Shown: positions 1 to 8,382 of the stretch, in pieces
Position numbering within the stretch: the stretch's first letter is position 1
Layout: each line of letters opens with the position of its first letter
NCBI GenBank assembly: GCA_030149295.1
Contig: JASBRV010000078.1
Span: 1 to 64,000 of the forward strand
Source of the DNA: Bacteriovoracales bacterium
Lineage (GTDB): Bacteria > Bdellovibrionota > Bacteriovoracia > Bacteriovoracales > Bacteriovoracaceae
Direction: 5' to 3'
Length of the DNA stretch: 64,000 nucleotides
Notes under the pieces: model-generated
What the model was told of the DNA's origin: nothing
The model's database searches: none
The model's input: only the letters and a program-made list of their open reading frames with translations
Program-made: the position numbers and the translations under genes

Positions 1-1
1 C

Positions 2-445
2 GGTCTTCGTGAGAAGCAACTTATCAAGTATGTGAAAAGTGCAAAACGTCACTCTGGTGACCGTCCTTGGATGGATCTGATGATCTCAAATCTTGAGCGT
101 CGTCTTAACAATGTAATCTTCCGTCTCAACTGGGCACCTTCAATTCCTGCAGCTTCTCAAATGGTAGCCCACGGACAAGTTAAGGTTAACGGTAAGGTCG
201 TTGATAAAGCTTCTTTTGTTGTTAAAGTAGGCGACAAAATTGAACTCACTGAAAAAGGTTACAAAAACCAAAACTATAAGCGCTCTGTTGAAACTCCTCG
301 TCTTCCTTCTCTTCCAGCTTGTTACAAAGTAGAAGGCAATGAAGACAAAAGAGTCGGTGAAATGATCGCTCTTCCTCTTCCTGAGGATGTTCCATTTGAA
401 TACAACGGCCAGCTCGTTGTTGAACACTATTGGAAGGTCAAATAG
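2..445 (+). CDS. rpsD: 30S ribosomal protein S4 (5' partial)
   Basis: Primary 16S rRNA-binding protein of the small ribosomal subunit. The reading frame is already open at the window edge, so the N-terminus is missing and the GTG at 32 is internal. Visible are the S4 core (LERRLNNVIFRL) and the S4 RNA-binding fold, with MVAHGQVKVNGK and VKVGDKIEL, then the usual C-terminal tail. A strong hairpin terminator follows within 60 bases, so rpoA and rplQ do not directly follow as they do in many bacteria; rpsD is either single or last in its operon. Identity is secure from the S4 domain. Confidence 0.96.
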   Translation, partial: GLREKQLIKYVKSAKRHSGDRPWMDLMISNLERRLNNVIFRLNWAPSIPAASQMVAHGQVKVNGKVVDKASFVVKVGDKIELTEKGYKNQNYKRSVETPRLPSLPACYKVEGNEDKRVGEMIALPLPEDVPFEYNGQLVVEHYWKVK

Positions 446-477
446 CTTCTACGAAGTTTTATTTTTTTCAATTACAG

Positions 478-503
478 AAAGCCCGCGCAAGCGGGCTTTT
501 TTT
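478..503 (+). terminator. Rho-independent terminator after rpsD
   Basis: Perfect GC stem GCCCGC (481-486) and GCGGGC (491-496) with loop GCAA, extended by AAA/TTT and ending in a run of seven T. It closes the rpsD transcript before the lysozyme-like gene. Confidence 0.93.
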
Positions 504-653
504 ATGCCCAAAATCTCAATAAACTCCCTCTGAATACTCAACATTAACAGGCACATCTTTCCCAAAACCCCCATCATTATTAGCTTTCCAACAGTATAAG
601 GCTCAAAAGGTCGATCCATAGGTCTATCCAACAGTTTTAACCTAAGGAAACCT

Positions 654-1583
654 ATGAACAGCGGCAAACTGAATCATATCCTGAGCTTAAAGTTTAAACA
701 CTTTACTCACCTATTTATTTTGACTTCCCTTTTAACTTTTATCTCTTGTGTGCCGGATGATCCGTGCGAGTCCTCAAGTACAAGGTCACCCGCTTCGAGT
801 GACAATCTTCAAGCAGATGCCTCATGTGACTCCCCTACTGATCCCGGAAATGGTGATGGTGGTGATAATTCTGAGCCTCTTCCTCCAGCTGATCCTGGGG
901 AAACAAATCAAGAGGCGCTCAACGCTCCTTGGAAAAATACTAATACCGCCATTGTTATTGATGCTTATCAAGGAAACCCTATCAACTGGGACCAAATGGC
1001 GTCAGATGAAAGAGTCGTGGGGGTTATTCACCGCTCTAGTATTGGATTAAGAACTGACACGAAATACCTTGAGCGCAGAAGAATTGCTAAGGAAAGAGGC
1101 TACTTGTGGGGTGCCTATCACTTAGGCTATACGGGAAATGTTCGCGCACAAGTAGATCTCTTCTTAAAGCTTGTGGATGACGATCCTGACACTCTGATGA
1201 TTCTCGACCTGGAAAATACCACCAATGGCACTTTTATGACCATCAAAGAAGCGGCTCAATTTATGGATATGGTCTATGAAAGAACAGGTCGTATCCCAGT
1301 TGTTTACGCCAATCATTCGACCACAAAAATGCTCAATCAACAAATGGCAAACAACCCTCTCTTTCAACAGTCAAAACTGTGGTACGCACGCTTTAAGTCT
1401 CATGTCACCGACTACCCTAGTGGCATCTGGCCAAATTACTTCTTATGGCAATTTTCAAGTGAGATAAATTGTAGTCGCACGGGAAGTTGCCTTTATAATG
1501 TGCCTGGAACAAAGTTTGATATGGACGTTAATGTTTATTACGGTTCTGAATCTGACCTAAGACTTAATTGGAATAATGATTAA
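654..1583 (+). CDS. GH25 lysozyme-like lipoprotein
   Basis: Probable N-acetylmuramidase of glycoside hydrolase family 25, anchored as a lipoprotein. The N-terminus has a hydrophobic segment ending in a lipobox with Cys32, then a low-complexity Ser/Pro/Asp/Gly linker to about residue 92. The GH25 barrel starts at VIDAYQGN (Asp103), continues with WGAYHLGY, and has the catalytic motif LDLEN (Asp185, Glu187). Both acidic residues expected for the family are there. The ATG at 654 follows AAGGAAA. In a predatory bacterium such an enzyme could cut prey or self peptidoglycan; that role is inference. A terminator follows directly, so it is probably monocistronic. Confidence 0.85.
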   Translation: MNSGKLNHILSLKFKHFTHLFILTSLLTFISCVPDDPCESSSTRSPASSDNLQADASCDSPTDPGNGDGGDNSEPLPPADPGETNQEALNAPWKNTNTAIVIDAYQGNPINWDQMASDERVVGVIHRSSIGLRTDTKYLERRRIAKERGYLWGAYHLGYTGNVRAQVDLFLKLVDDDPDTLMILDLENTTNGTFMTIKEAAQFMDMVYERTGRIPVVYANHSTTKMLNQQMANNPLFQQSKLWYARFKSHVTDYPSGIWPNYFLWQFSSEINCSRTGSCLYNVPGTKFDMDVNVYYGSESDLRLNWNND

Positions 1584-1596
1584 TTCCTATAAAAAG

Positions 1597-1621
1597 AAAG
1601 CCCGCAAAACGCGGGCTTTTT
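1597..1621 (+). terminator. Rho-independent terminator after GH25 gene
   Basis: Stem GCCCGC (1600-1605) and GCGGGC (1611-1616), loop AAAAC, flanked by AAA and a run of five T. The stem arms are identical to those of the rpsD terminator. It also lies at the 3' end of the converging His-rich gene. Confidence 0.9.
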
Positions 1622-1627
1622 AATTTC

Positions 1628-1897
1628 TTATTTATCTTTTTCTTCGTGGCAGTCGTGAGTATGCCCATCGGTCTGATGATGAAGATGCCCATCATGCTTA
1701 AAGTCAGTATGATCTTTATGTTTTTCACTCTTATGACCACAAGCCTTAGCATGCTTATGCTTATGACCTTTATGATGATCATGATGATGTTTGGCATGAT
1801 CATGTCCTTTGTGATCATAGTGAGGATCCTTCTTTTTATGACTATGACTACAAGAAACAAGTGCTAGTGCCACAATCAGAAAATAAGCTTTCATCAA
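1628..1897 (-). CDS. Histidine-rich lipoprotein (metal binding)
   Basis: Small exported protein with a signal peptide and lipobox (ALVSC, Cys at about residue 16). The mature part is almost wholly His, Lys, Asp and Gly, with runs such as HDHAKHHHDHHKGHKHKH and the tail HTHDCHEE. Such composition binds divalent metals (Zn, Ni, Cu) in known His-rich proteins; binding and buffering of metal at the envelope is inferred. The start is preceded by AAAGGAAA and consists of two adjacent ATG codons. No homologous family is recognised. The long frame on the opposite strand is an artefact of the His codons. Confidence 0.8.
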   Translation of the reverse strand: MMKAYFLIVALALVSCSHSHKKKDPHYDHKGHDHAKHHHDHHKGHKHKHAKACGHKSEKHKDHTDFKHDGHLHHQTDGHTHDCHEEKDK

Positions 1898-2071
1898 TTT
1901 TCCTTTGTTGAGTTTTCTTCTCTTAATATTAATCCAGAATTAATTCTTTGCCCTAATCGAAGGGCAAGACTTTCCGTCCAGCAACGCACCACACAACAAA
2001 CCTTTAAAATATCTTTAACCGAAATTTTTAAACAAAGAGAAGTATTAAGAAACATACTTTGGGAGTCTGCT

Positions 2072-2779
2072 ATGAAACGTTTTTTCAAATGCCTCATACT
2101 TGCGAGCTATGCCATTTTACCTTGCGCCTTTGCCCTAACTACATACGAATCCTTTGAGTCTGAAGAACATCCACATGCCAAAGTTTTATCCCCTGAAGAG
2201 GAAGTTCGCTACTTTGAAGAGGCCAGGAGAAAAGGTGACTGGTCCCTTTTGGACTTTCGTTTTGATCAAACCCATTGGCGCGAGTGCACTCATCTTGTCA
2301 CAGGTAATTACACAGGTATTCGCTGTGCCAACAGAAGAGGTATGGCCGTGATCCTTAAAGATTTCATGGACAACTATATGGAATGTTGTGTGGATCAGGC
2401 CTTACAATCCAACAATATGGGAAGCCTCGATTCACTTCATATTATTCATGATGGAATTCTAGGTGATAGGCGCCACTCTCCTAGAAGTCTTCATGCAGAA
2501 AACCGTGCCATAGATATCCGCGCTTTTCGTGTCACATTGAATGATGGTTTAGTTAAGACACTTAACTTTAGAGATCGTGCCAATAGGGCTTTCTATAATG
2601 AATTTAGAAAGTGCTGGGGCAAGGTCATCAATACCCAAAATGGCTGCCCTGCTTACGGTGGTAATATTGCGCGAACGGGCAGTATTGGATGGGAGGATCG
2701 CAACCATCAAAATCACATGCACACCTCTGTTCCCTTCTGTGTTGCTGGCGACTACGGAAGCTATTACTATAGAAGATAA
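2072..2779 (+). CDS. Exported M15-like (D-Ala-D-Ala peptidase fold) protein
   Basis: Secreted protein of 235 residues with a signal peptide (to about Ala21). The C-terminal half carries the M15/VanY-type zinc signature: SLHAENRAIDI, giving His141 and Asp148, followed by HMH (His215, His217). These match the SxHxxGxAxD...HxH arrangement of peptidoglycan carboxypeptidases and endolysins, although the Gly is replaced by Asn. At least seven Cys residues, several probably in disulfides, fit a periplasmic or secreted location. Likely a peptidoglycan peptidase; the exact substrate is not visible. The start has GGGAG upstream. A methyltransferase gene follows on the same strand. Confidence 0.66.
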   Translation: MKRFFKCLILASYAILPCAFALTTYESFESEEHPHAKVLSPEEEVRYFEEARRKGDWSLLDFRFDQTHWRECTHLVTGNYTGIRCANRRGMAVILKDFMDNYMECCVDQALQSNNMGSLDSLHIIHDGILGDRRHSPRSLHAENRAIDIRAFRVTLNDGLVKTLNFRDRANRAFYNEFRKCWGKVINTQNGCPAYGGNIARTGSIGWEDRNHQNHMHTSVPFCVAGDYGSYYYRR

Positions 2780-2849
2780 CTTTTTTACGGATTATACTAT
2801 GGCCTATCCTCTCCTAAAGAGATCACTTTTTTTCCTCAAAAGAATAAAG

Positions 2850-3443
2850 ATGAAATTCAACTTCTCAAGCAAGGATTACTGGGAGTTAAGATACTCTACG
2901 GCGGGGAATTCAGGCCATGGATCTTATGGAAAATTCGCCGAAGACAAATCCAACTACATCAACAAACTGATTAAAGATTATGATCTCAAAAGTTGTATTG
3001 AGTATGGTTGTGGGGATGGAAATAATCTCAAATACTACAATTTTGAAAAATACTTAGGTCTCGATGTCGCAGAAACAAGTATTCAGCTGTGCATTGCACA
3101 GTATAAAAATGACCCAAGTAAGTCCTTTGCTTTTTATAAAGACGGACTCTTTCATAATGTGGGGAATTTTTTTACTGCAGATGTCACCCTGTCTTCAGAG
3201 GTACTTTTTCATTTGGTAGAAGAAGAAGTCTTTAAAACATATCTAAGAAACCTCTTTCAAAGCGCAAAAAAAGGTGTGATCATCATCTCCACCGATCACA
3301 ATGATAATCATGACTCTCCTATGCATATTGTTCACCGCAATTTTTCTGATTTTGTGACAGAGGAATTTCCTGAGTGGAAGAGAGTTTCTTTGGATCCAAA
3401 TGACGAGTACGTAGACTATTTTCACTACTACACCCTAGCTTAA
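2850..3443 (+). CDS. SAM-dependent methyltransferase
   Basis: Class I methyltransferase of 197 residues. Motif I is IEYGCGDGNN, followed by the acidic strand-2 end GLDVAETSI. The N-terminal YWELRYSTAGNSGHGSYGKF is typical of a group of methyltransferases found with sugar or surface-biosynthesis genes. The ATG at 2850 is preferred because it gives this conserved beginning; an in-frame ATG at 2799 would add 17 residues and no good ribosome-binding site is visible for either. Substrate unknown. It ends two bases before the next gene, so the two are probably cotranscribed. Confidence 0.75.
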   Translation: MKFNFSSKDYWELRYSTAGNSGHGSYGKFAEDKSNYINKLIKDYDLKSCIEYGCGDGNNLKYYNFEKYLGLDVAETSIQLCIAQYKNDPSKSFAFYKDGLFHNVGNFFTADVTLSSEVLFHLVEEEVFKTYLRNLFQSAKKGVIIISTDHNDNHDSPMHIVHRNFSDFVTEEFPEWKRVSLDPNDEYVDYFHYYTLA

Positions 3444-3445
3444 CT

Positions 3446-4192
3446 ATGAAAAAAAACCTACTTTTTATCTTTTCCCTATTGTACCTGTCCCCTCTTCTTA
3501 GCCCTGTTTACGCGAAGAAAGTTTTAATGGTTGTCACTAATCATGAAAAGCTAGGCACGACAGGAAAAAAGACAGGTTACTTTTTTTCAGAACTCACTCA
3601 CCCCTATTTTAAGTTTAAAGAAGCAAATATTGAGGTGGACTTTGCCAGTCCTCTTGGTGGTATCGCCCCCATGGACCCCAAGAGTTTGAAACTCGATGAT
3701 CCCTATAACAAAAGGTTTTATAAAAATAAGAACCTTATGAATAAACTTCAAAACACGCTTTCTTTAAAAGAAGTAAATCCGAAGGACTACGAAGCTATTA
3801 TCTTTACGGGAGGTCATGGCACGATGTGGGACTTTCCAGCGTCAAAAGACCTAAAAAAGGTAACGGAACATATCTACAATGAGGGTGGTGTCGTTGCGGC
3901 CGTATGCCATGGGCCTGCAGCCCTAGTGAACTTAAAGAGAAAAGATGGAGCATTCTTAATTTCAGGTGTTAACGTCACAGCTTTCTCCAATACAGAAGAA
4001 GACCTAGTCGAGCTCACAGACCAGATGCCTTTTCTTTTAGAGAGTGAATTAAAAAGGAAAGGTGCTCTTTTTTCCAAAGCAGAACCATGGAAAGAGAAAG
4101 TCGTCGTTGATAAGAGGATTGTGACAGGTCAAAACCCTGCTTCGGCAAGTAAGCTCGGTGAAGAAGTAATAAAGCTTATCCAAAAAAAATAA
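3446..4192 (+). CDS. Exported DJ-1/PfpI family protein (Hsp31-like)
   Basis: Member of the class I glutamine-amidotransferase-like DJ-1/PfpI superfamily, with the nucleophile elbow AVCHGPAAL (Cys154, His155) and the conserved Glu49 in GYFFSEL, the arrangement of Hsp31-type glyoxalase III/deglycase proteins. Unusually, it begins with a clear signal peptide (cleavage after VYA, residue 23), so it should act in the periplasm. The first ATG lies two bases after the methyltransferase stop. The family detoxifies methylglyoxal or acts as a chaperone; which applies here cannot be told. It converges with the peroxidase gene, with three bases between them. Confidence 0.85.
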   Translation: MKKNLLFIFSLLYLSPLLSPVYAKKVLMVVTNHEKLGTTGKKTGYFFSELTHPYFKFKEANIEVDFASPLGGIAPMDPKSLKLDDPYNKRFYKNKNLMNKLQNTLSLKEVNPKDYEAIIFTGGHGTMWDFPASKDLKKVTEHIYNEGGVVAAVCHGPAALVNLKRKDGAFLISGVNVTAFSNTEEDLVELTDQMPFLLESELKRKGALFSKAEPWKEKVVVDKRIVTGQNPASASKLGEEVIKLIQKK

Positions 4193-4195
4193 ACT

Positions 4196-5719
4196 TTACT
4201 CGTAATCCTCATTAAGACTATTTAGGAAGCGCTCAAGGTAGCGAAGCCCATGACCATTAAGTCTAATCTCTTTAAGATGAGGGTCAGGATTTCGTAAAAG
4301 GCCTTGTTGAGCTTGAACCCCTACTTTCATATAGTGAGCAAGTACCCCAAAAAGATCGGCCATTTGTCCATGGCTAAAATAAGGATTAGAGTGGCCTAAA
4401 TCTCTTAATGAAGGTGTTTTCATGCGACCAATCATCATCTCAAGGGGACAAGGCTTGCCTTGGCAAAATTCTTCATTAAGGTATTGAGTGACTTTTTTAT
4501 TTCTTCCAAAAAAGTTCCACACACCTAAATCAAATTTTTGTGGGTCGTCCTTATCGACGGCTTCATTATGAAAGAGAGGTCCTCTAAACTCCTCCTTAGG
4601 AATATACTTTTGAAGAAAGGCCCCAAAACCATGAAATTCATCATAAACCGCTTGAGTCGTACCAATATTATGAAATGACTGATCCGAATATGTCGGTGCC
4701 TGATGACATTGAAAACATGCTCCTTTATTTCCAGGATGGTTGGGAAGATCAAAGAAGATTTTAGCTCCTTGAAATTCCCTGTGACCAAAACCAAAGCTCT
4801 TGCCATGGCTTGGAAAATCTCTTTCTTGAATAAATTGTGGCTGTTTTAGGCCAGAGAGGAACTCTCTCAATCTTTGAGTGTAGTTTTTAGGAGTTTCCCC
4901 ATTATTGGGGATGGTACTAAAACCATTTTTAAGAAGGAATTGGTCAAAGGGAGAGCCGGTATACTCTCCTTTATCATTGGTTTGAAAATCTAAATCATTT
5001 AAGTAGGTGCTCACTGCTGTGATAACGGCATTGAGGACCTCTTGGTCACTCGCCTTTTTAAGATCAATTCTTTCGGATAAAAAGGCTTTGGTATAGGATC
5101 CGCCAAAATCTGGACCTAAGTGGCCACTTCCATCATCTTCTCTCAAAACTTTTATAATATTCTTAAGAGCTAAATCCTTTTCATGAAAGAGCCAGCCCAT
5201 ATTTCTGCCGGTAAAATTTCCTAAGACGGTCTCAGAATGATCAAAGAACTCTCCGTCCCAATGAGAAATTCGATTCCTCAAAAAGGGAGACCCAATTCCC
5301 ACCAGCATCGGAGTATTTCTTTGGGCGTGAGTTAAGGAATCATTGCGACCTGGAATCGTAACCCTAGGAGAATAATCAGCATAAGTTCGCATTCCTAGGC
5401 CAAGAGAGTCATCAATCGCCTGATCAACCATATGGCAACTGGCACAACTTGTGGTTTGTCCCGCAAAAGGTGATGGCCTGGGTCCCAAGGGGGTCATGAT
5501 AACATCAAGGTGAGGCTCACCCTGCTTAAGTTTGGCATTTACCCTTCCCTGTGATTCCTTCCAAAAGAAGCGAGAAAAACGGCCATCATTAAAAAGCCTT
5601 TCTCCTAAAGAAATCAGGCCATCACTGGCAAAACATGGGGAACTAAAAAAGGGACAAAAAATCGTGGCTAAGATGAGAGCAATGCTCAAAAAGCTCTTTC
5701 TTCCAAGACAGAGAATCAT
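4196..5719 (-). CDS. Di-heme cytochrome c peroxidase family protein
   Basis: Periplasmic c-type cytochrome of 507 residues with a signal peptide (to about Ala31). Two heme-binding CxxCH motifs are present: CASCH (Cys92-His96) and CFQCH (Cys335-His339). The C-terminal motif TPSLRDLGHSNPYFSHG matches the conserved TPSLRN...PYxHxG of the bacterial cytochrome c peroxidase/MauG family. It probably reduces peroxide or oxidises a periplasmic substrate using electrons from a soluble cytochrome. It is longer than classical CcpA (about 320-340 residues) because of insertions between the hemes. No partner redox gene is adjacent. Confidence 0.88.
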   Translation of the reverse strand: MILCLGRKSFLSIALILATIFCPFFSSPCFASDGLISLGERLFNDGRFSRFFWKESQGRVNAKLKQGEPHLDVIMTPLGPRPSPFAGQTTSCASCHMVDQAIDDSLGLGMRTYADYSPRVTIPGRNDSLTHAQRNTPMLVGIGSPFLRNRISHWDGEFFDHSETVLGNFTGRNMGWLFHEKDLALKNIIKVLREDDGSGHLGPDFGGSYTKAFLSERIDLKKASDQEVLNAVITAVSTYLNDLDFQTNDKGEYTGSPFDQFLLKNGFSTIPNNGETPKNYTQRLREFLSGLKQPQFIQERDFPSHGKSFGFGHREFQGAKIFFDLPNHPGNKGACFQCHQAPTYSDQSFHNIGTTQAVYDEFHGFGAFLQKYIPKEEFRGPLFHNEAVDKDDPQKFDLGVWNFFGRNKKVTQYLNEEFCQGKPCPLEMMIGRMKTPSLRDLGHSNPYFSHGQMADLFGVLAHYMKVGVQAQQGLLRNPDPHLKEIRLNGHGLRYLERFLNSLNEDYE

Positions 5720-5836
5720 GATTCTTCCTTAATAAAAACTGAAGGTAAATCACTATTTCACTTAGTGTTTGACTAGTCAAACATGAGATTCATCATGACT
5801 TAGGTGAAGATTATGCACCTGGTAATAAGAATTTGA

Positions 5837-6220
5837 TTACAAGCGCTCCATAGCGCGAGTGAAGATTCCAGAAATAAGCTGAATGAACTTATCTTCTGAA
5901 TTATTGCCCGTTTTTATTTCCGTCACCATGGCCATTTCATTGATAGCATTTTCTACAAGCCTCGCTCTTTCACTCTTTGCGCTTTCAACGAGATCAAGAG
6001 CACACAATTCATTAGATAGATTTTGAAAAATCCTTTTCATGGATTCAAACCTTTCTCCCACATTAGGGGAAAACTCTCCTGCTTCCATGCCTGAACTTAT
6101 TTGTTCAGCAACAGCGTTATAGAAAGAGCTTTCCTCTGTGGAGCTTCGAATATCACAGCTGGTAGGTTTTTGAGCGAGTGTAGAGAAGGACAATAAAAGT
6201 GATAAAAAGAATATTTTCAC
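5837..6220 (-). CDS. Small exported protein, unknown function
   Basis: 127-residue protein with a signal peptide (hydrophobic LSLLLSF, cleavage near Ala16). I choose the GTG at 6220 because GGAGAG sits five to six bases before it and it starts the signal peptide exactly. Longer versions from 6232 or 6412 lack a ribosome-binding site, and the longest would overlap the divergent gene at 6366. The mature part is mainly helical with two Cys residues. No family is recognised. It is divergent from the exported hydrolase gene, with about 145 bases between starts that should hold both promoters. Confidence 0.62.
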   Translation of the reverse strand: MKIFFLSLLLSFSTLAQKPTSCDIRSSTEESSFYNAVAEQISSGMEAGEFSPNVGERFESMKRIFQNLSNELCALDLVESAKSERARLVENAINEMAMVTEIKTGNNSEDKFIQLISGIFTRAMERL

Positions 6221-6365
6221 GGCTCTCTCCATAAGTTGGGTTTGGACTGAGCAAGATACTCTCAACTGGAACCGGAAGGAAGAAAAGTGTAAAAATTCCA
6301 GTCCTTTCCCCTTCTTTTTCACATCTGTGGCAGACTGCGCCTCCCAATCATCAGGAGAATGAGAA

Positions 6366-6983
6366 ATGAAAACGACCCTTCTATGCTTACTCATACTTGT
6401 TGCATTTAACACCCAGGCTCAATGTGAAAAAGAGCTTCGCGAAGCCAAAGAAAACAATATCACCACTCTTATTATCACCTTTGATGGACTAGCTACTGCC
6501 GAGATGAAAATGCGCCTGCTTCAAAGGACTTTTGTTAAAGCCGCCAAAGAAGCCTGTGGAAGTGATCGAATTATTGGGGCGGACTTTTATTATTCAAAAT
6601 CAGGAGCAAAAGAAGCCTTTGCTTGTGCTCAATCCTTTAAAAAGGAATTCGGAAGTAAGGCTAATATAAACGTTGTTGGGCACAGTTTTGGTGCTGGTAA
6701 AGGTGTTTTTAACTTCTTAGAGCATACAGTAAAGGCATCTCTCAGAGTCGATAATGCTGTCACCTTTGACCCAAGAGGATATAGTTACCGCTACAAAAAT
6801 CCCGGGCCATCCGTTGTTAATCAATTCATCAATATCTATCAAAAAGTCCCTTTGGCAGGCATGCTCGTTTCTGGTGCAGACAAAGAATTTAATGTAACAG
6901 GTAAAGCAAGTCACATCAGACTTCCTCGTAAATTTTCCAAATTAGCCTTAAAAAACACTCTAGGCTCTTTGAATTGTCTGTAA
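6366..6983 (+). CDS. Exported alpha/beta-hydrolase-like protein
   Basis: 205-residue protein with a signal peptide (to about Ala18, NTQAQ). It has a nucleophile elbow VVGHSFGAG typical of lipases and esterases (GxSxG), with a possible acid in FDPRGY and a possible catalytic His in KASHIRLP. It is short for the fold and the family is not clear, so a lipase/thioesterase role is inferred. GAGAATGAGAA precedes the start. A GC-rich hairpin follows the stop but its U-tract is on the opposite strand, so it mainly serves the converging nadD-like gene. Confidence 0.68.
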   Translation: MKTTLLCLLILVAFNTQAQCEKELREAKENNITTLIITFDGLATAEMKMRLLQRTFVKAAKEACGSDRIIGADFYYSKSGAKEAFACAQSFKKEFGSKANINVVGHSFGAGKGVFNFLEHTVKASLRVDNAVTFDPRGYSYRYKNPGPSVVNQFINIYQKVPLAGMLVSGADKEFNVTGKASHIRLPRKFSKLALKNTLGSLNCL

Positions 6984-6993
6984 AAAAACAAGG

Positions 6994-7029
6994 GAAAAAA
7001 AGAAGGGTCTTGGAATCCGTCCAAGACCC
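6994..7029 (-). terminator. Rho-independent terminator (minus strand)
   Basis: Ten-base perfect stem GGGTCTTGGA (7005-7014) and TCCAAGACCC (7020-7029) with loop ATCCG. On the minus strand it is followed by TTCTTTTTTT. It ends the transcript of the NadD-like gene, 140 bases after its stop codon. Confidence 0.85.
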
Positions 7030-7168
7030 CCCACAACAACAGGAACACTTCATTACAACAGGAGTAGTTAGAAAAACTACTTTCCACTTGTGATGAGTAG
7101 AAATTGATTTATAGAAATTGGCTCAGCTTGTGACAAGAGCGAGAAAAAGACACTGTAATTTTTACTAA

Positions 7169-7873
7169 TTACCTAGATTTTCGAAGAAAGGTTGAGGAGA
7201 TATGCTCAAAGGCATGAGAAGCCAACTCCTCAATCAATAATGGTTTTTGGGCCATTTCCTGCAAATTTTCCATTTGTTTTTGAACCTCTATTTTACTTTC
7301 TCCACGCGGGCATACATAGAGTCCGTGAAGAAGAGAAAGAAGTTCTTCGGCCCGATACCACTCGTGAAGAGAAAGAAAAGTATCCTCCCCCATCAGAAGC
7401 CAAACTTTTTTATTTGGCCAATTCTCACAAAAATACCTCATCCAGCTCACGGTTGGGTTGCGCTTTTTAAGGGATAAAAATCCCAGATAAAGAGAGAGCT
7501 CGCGCCTTGGATTTTTTTCTTTGATGTTATTTAAATCGTGCCAAATTCCTCTTACTTCACTCCATAAATTATTCTTTCGAATATCTTTCCATGGATTATG
7601 ATCAGGCATAACAATGAGAGGAAGATGAGCAGGGGCATTTCGAACACATGCTCCATGACCTTCATGCCAAGGTGAAAAGCTTCCTGGATAAAAAATGATT
7701 TCCTCATGATCGAGAGGTAAAGAAAAGGGGTAGCACTTCTCACCCGCCTCTAAATCTAGGGTCCAGCGATCCATCACCATACCCACTAAGTCCTCAAATT
7801 CTTGCTCAGAGAGTTCAGAATCTGGACTGAGAGGTCCATCTTTCGTCAATATATGGCCATCTTTAAAATTCAC
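7169..7873 (-). CDS. nadD: NadD-like nicotinate-nucleotide adenylyltransferase
   Basis: Nucleotidyltransferase of the NadD/CoaD superfamily, expected to transfer AMP from ATP to nicotinate mononucleotide in NAD synthesis. Key motifs are FYPGSFSPWHEGH (the GxFxPxHxGH ATP-binding motif, about residues 61-73), LMGEDTFLSLHEW, and the C-terminal ISSTFLR. It has an extra N-terminal segment of about 55 residues compared with usual NadD, so it may be a diverged paralogue with another nucleotide substrate. No other NAD gene is nearby. Starts at ATG 7873. Confidence 0.72.
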   Translation of the reverse strand: MNFKDGHILTKDGPLSPDSELSEQEFEDLVGMVMDRWTLDLEAGEKCYPFSLPLDHEEIIFYPGSFSPWHEGHGACVRNAPAHLPLIVMPDHNPWKDIRKNNLWSEVRGIWHDLNNIKEKNPRRELSLYLGFLSLKKRNPTVSWMRYFCENWPNKKVWLLMGEDTFLSLHEWYRAEELLSLLHGLYVCPRGESKIEVQKQMENLQEMAQKPLLIEELASHAFEHISSTFLRKSR

Positions 7874-7957
7874 TAATTACTATCCTTTTCTCCAGTTTAT
7901 CAGGAAGAAACAACATAGGCGATGTGTCTTGCTTCAAAAATCTGGTAAGCTAGAGCT

Positions 7958-8305
7958 ATGAAATTCGAACTAGAATTAGAAGACTGGCATCTCCTTATTG
8001 AGATCCAAAAAACGCCCCATTATCGACCGGATAGTAAATTCACCCATATCTCACAAGGTGAAAATAAGGACTGGCTCGAAGGCCGTGTCTCCTTTCACTG
8101 TTTAATCATTACCTCCAAACCTCTCAGTGCTGAGCACCCTCATCAAGAACCCCTCATCCATTACTCATGTGGTGTCCTCCTTCCCGAAGAGGAATCAGAA
8201 ATCATTGAAGATTTAGAAATTATCATGGAAGAAGAAGGCCTTATTGACCATATTCTTCACCATTGGCAACTTATTGAAAGTACAGAAGGTCCCGAGTGGA
8301 AATAG
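7958..8305 (+). CDS. Hypothetical acidic cytoplasmic protein
   Basis: 115-residue soluble protein with no signal peptide or membrane segment. It is acidic, with a Glu/Asp-rich stretch LPEEESEIIEDLEIIMEEE near residue 80. Codon use resembles its neighbours and the frame is clean, so it is probably real. No family is recognised. It is divergent from the NadD-like gene and precedes the permuted NlpC/P60 gene on the same strand. Confidence 0.6.
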   Translation: MKFELELEDWHLLIEIQKTPHYRPDSKFTHISQGENKDWLEGRVSFHCLIITSKPLSAEHPHQEPLIHYSCGVLLPEEESEIIEDLEIIMEEEGLIDHILHHWQLIESTEGPEWK

Positions 8306-8382
8306 GCCGTCTAAAGCTTTACCACCCCTGATTTTTTTTCAAAATAACCACTGAACATCCTCAAAAAGCGTAAAATGCCCCC

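Noticed and set aside
449-667. 72-residue minus-strand frame after rpsD
   Set aside because: It covers the rpsD terminator and the promoter region of the GH25 gene; no ribosome site and no protein-like pattern.
1646-1867. Met-rich plus-strand frame
   Set aside because: Mirror of the His codons (CAT/ATG) in the His-rich lipoprotein gene on the other strand.
2577-2849. Longer N-terminus for the methyltransferase at 2850
   Set aside because: It would overlap most of the 3' end of the M15-like gene; the conserved methyltransferase start is at 2850.
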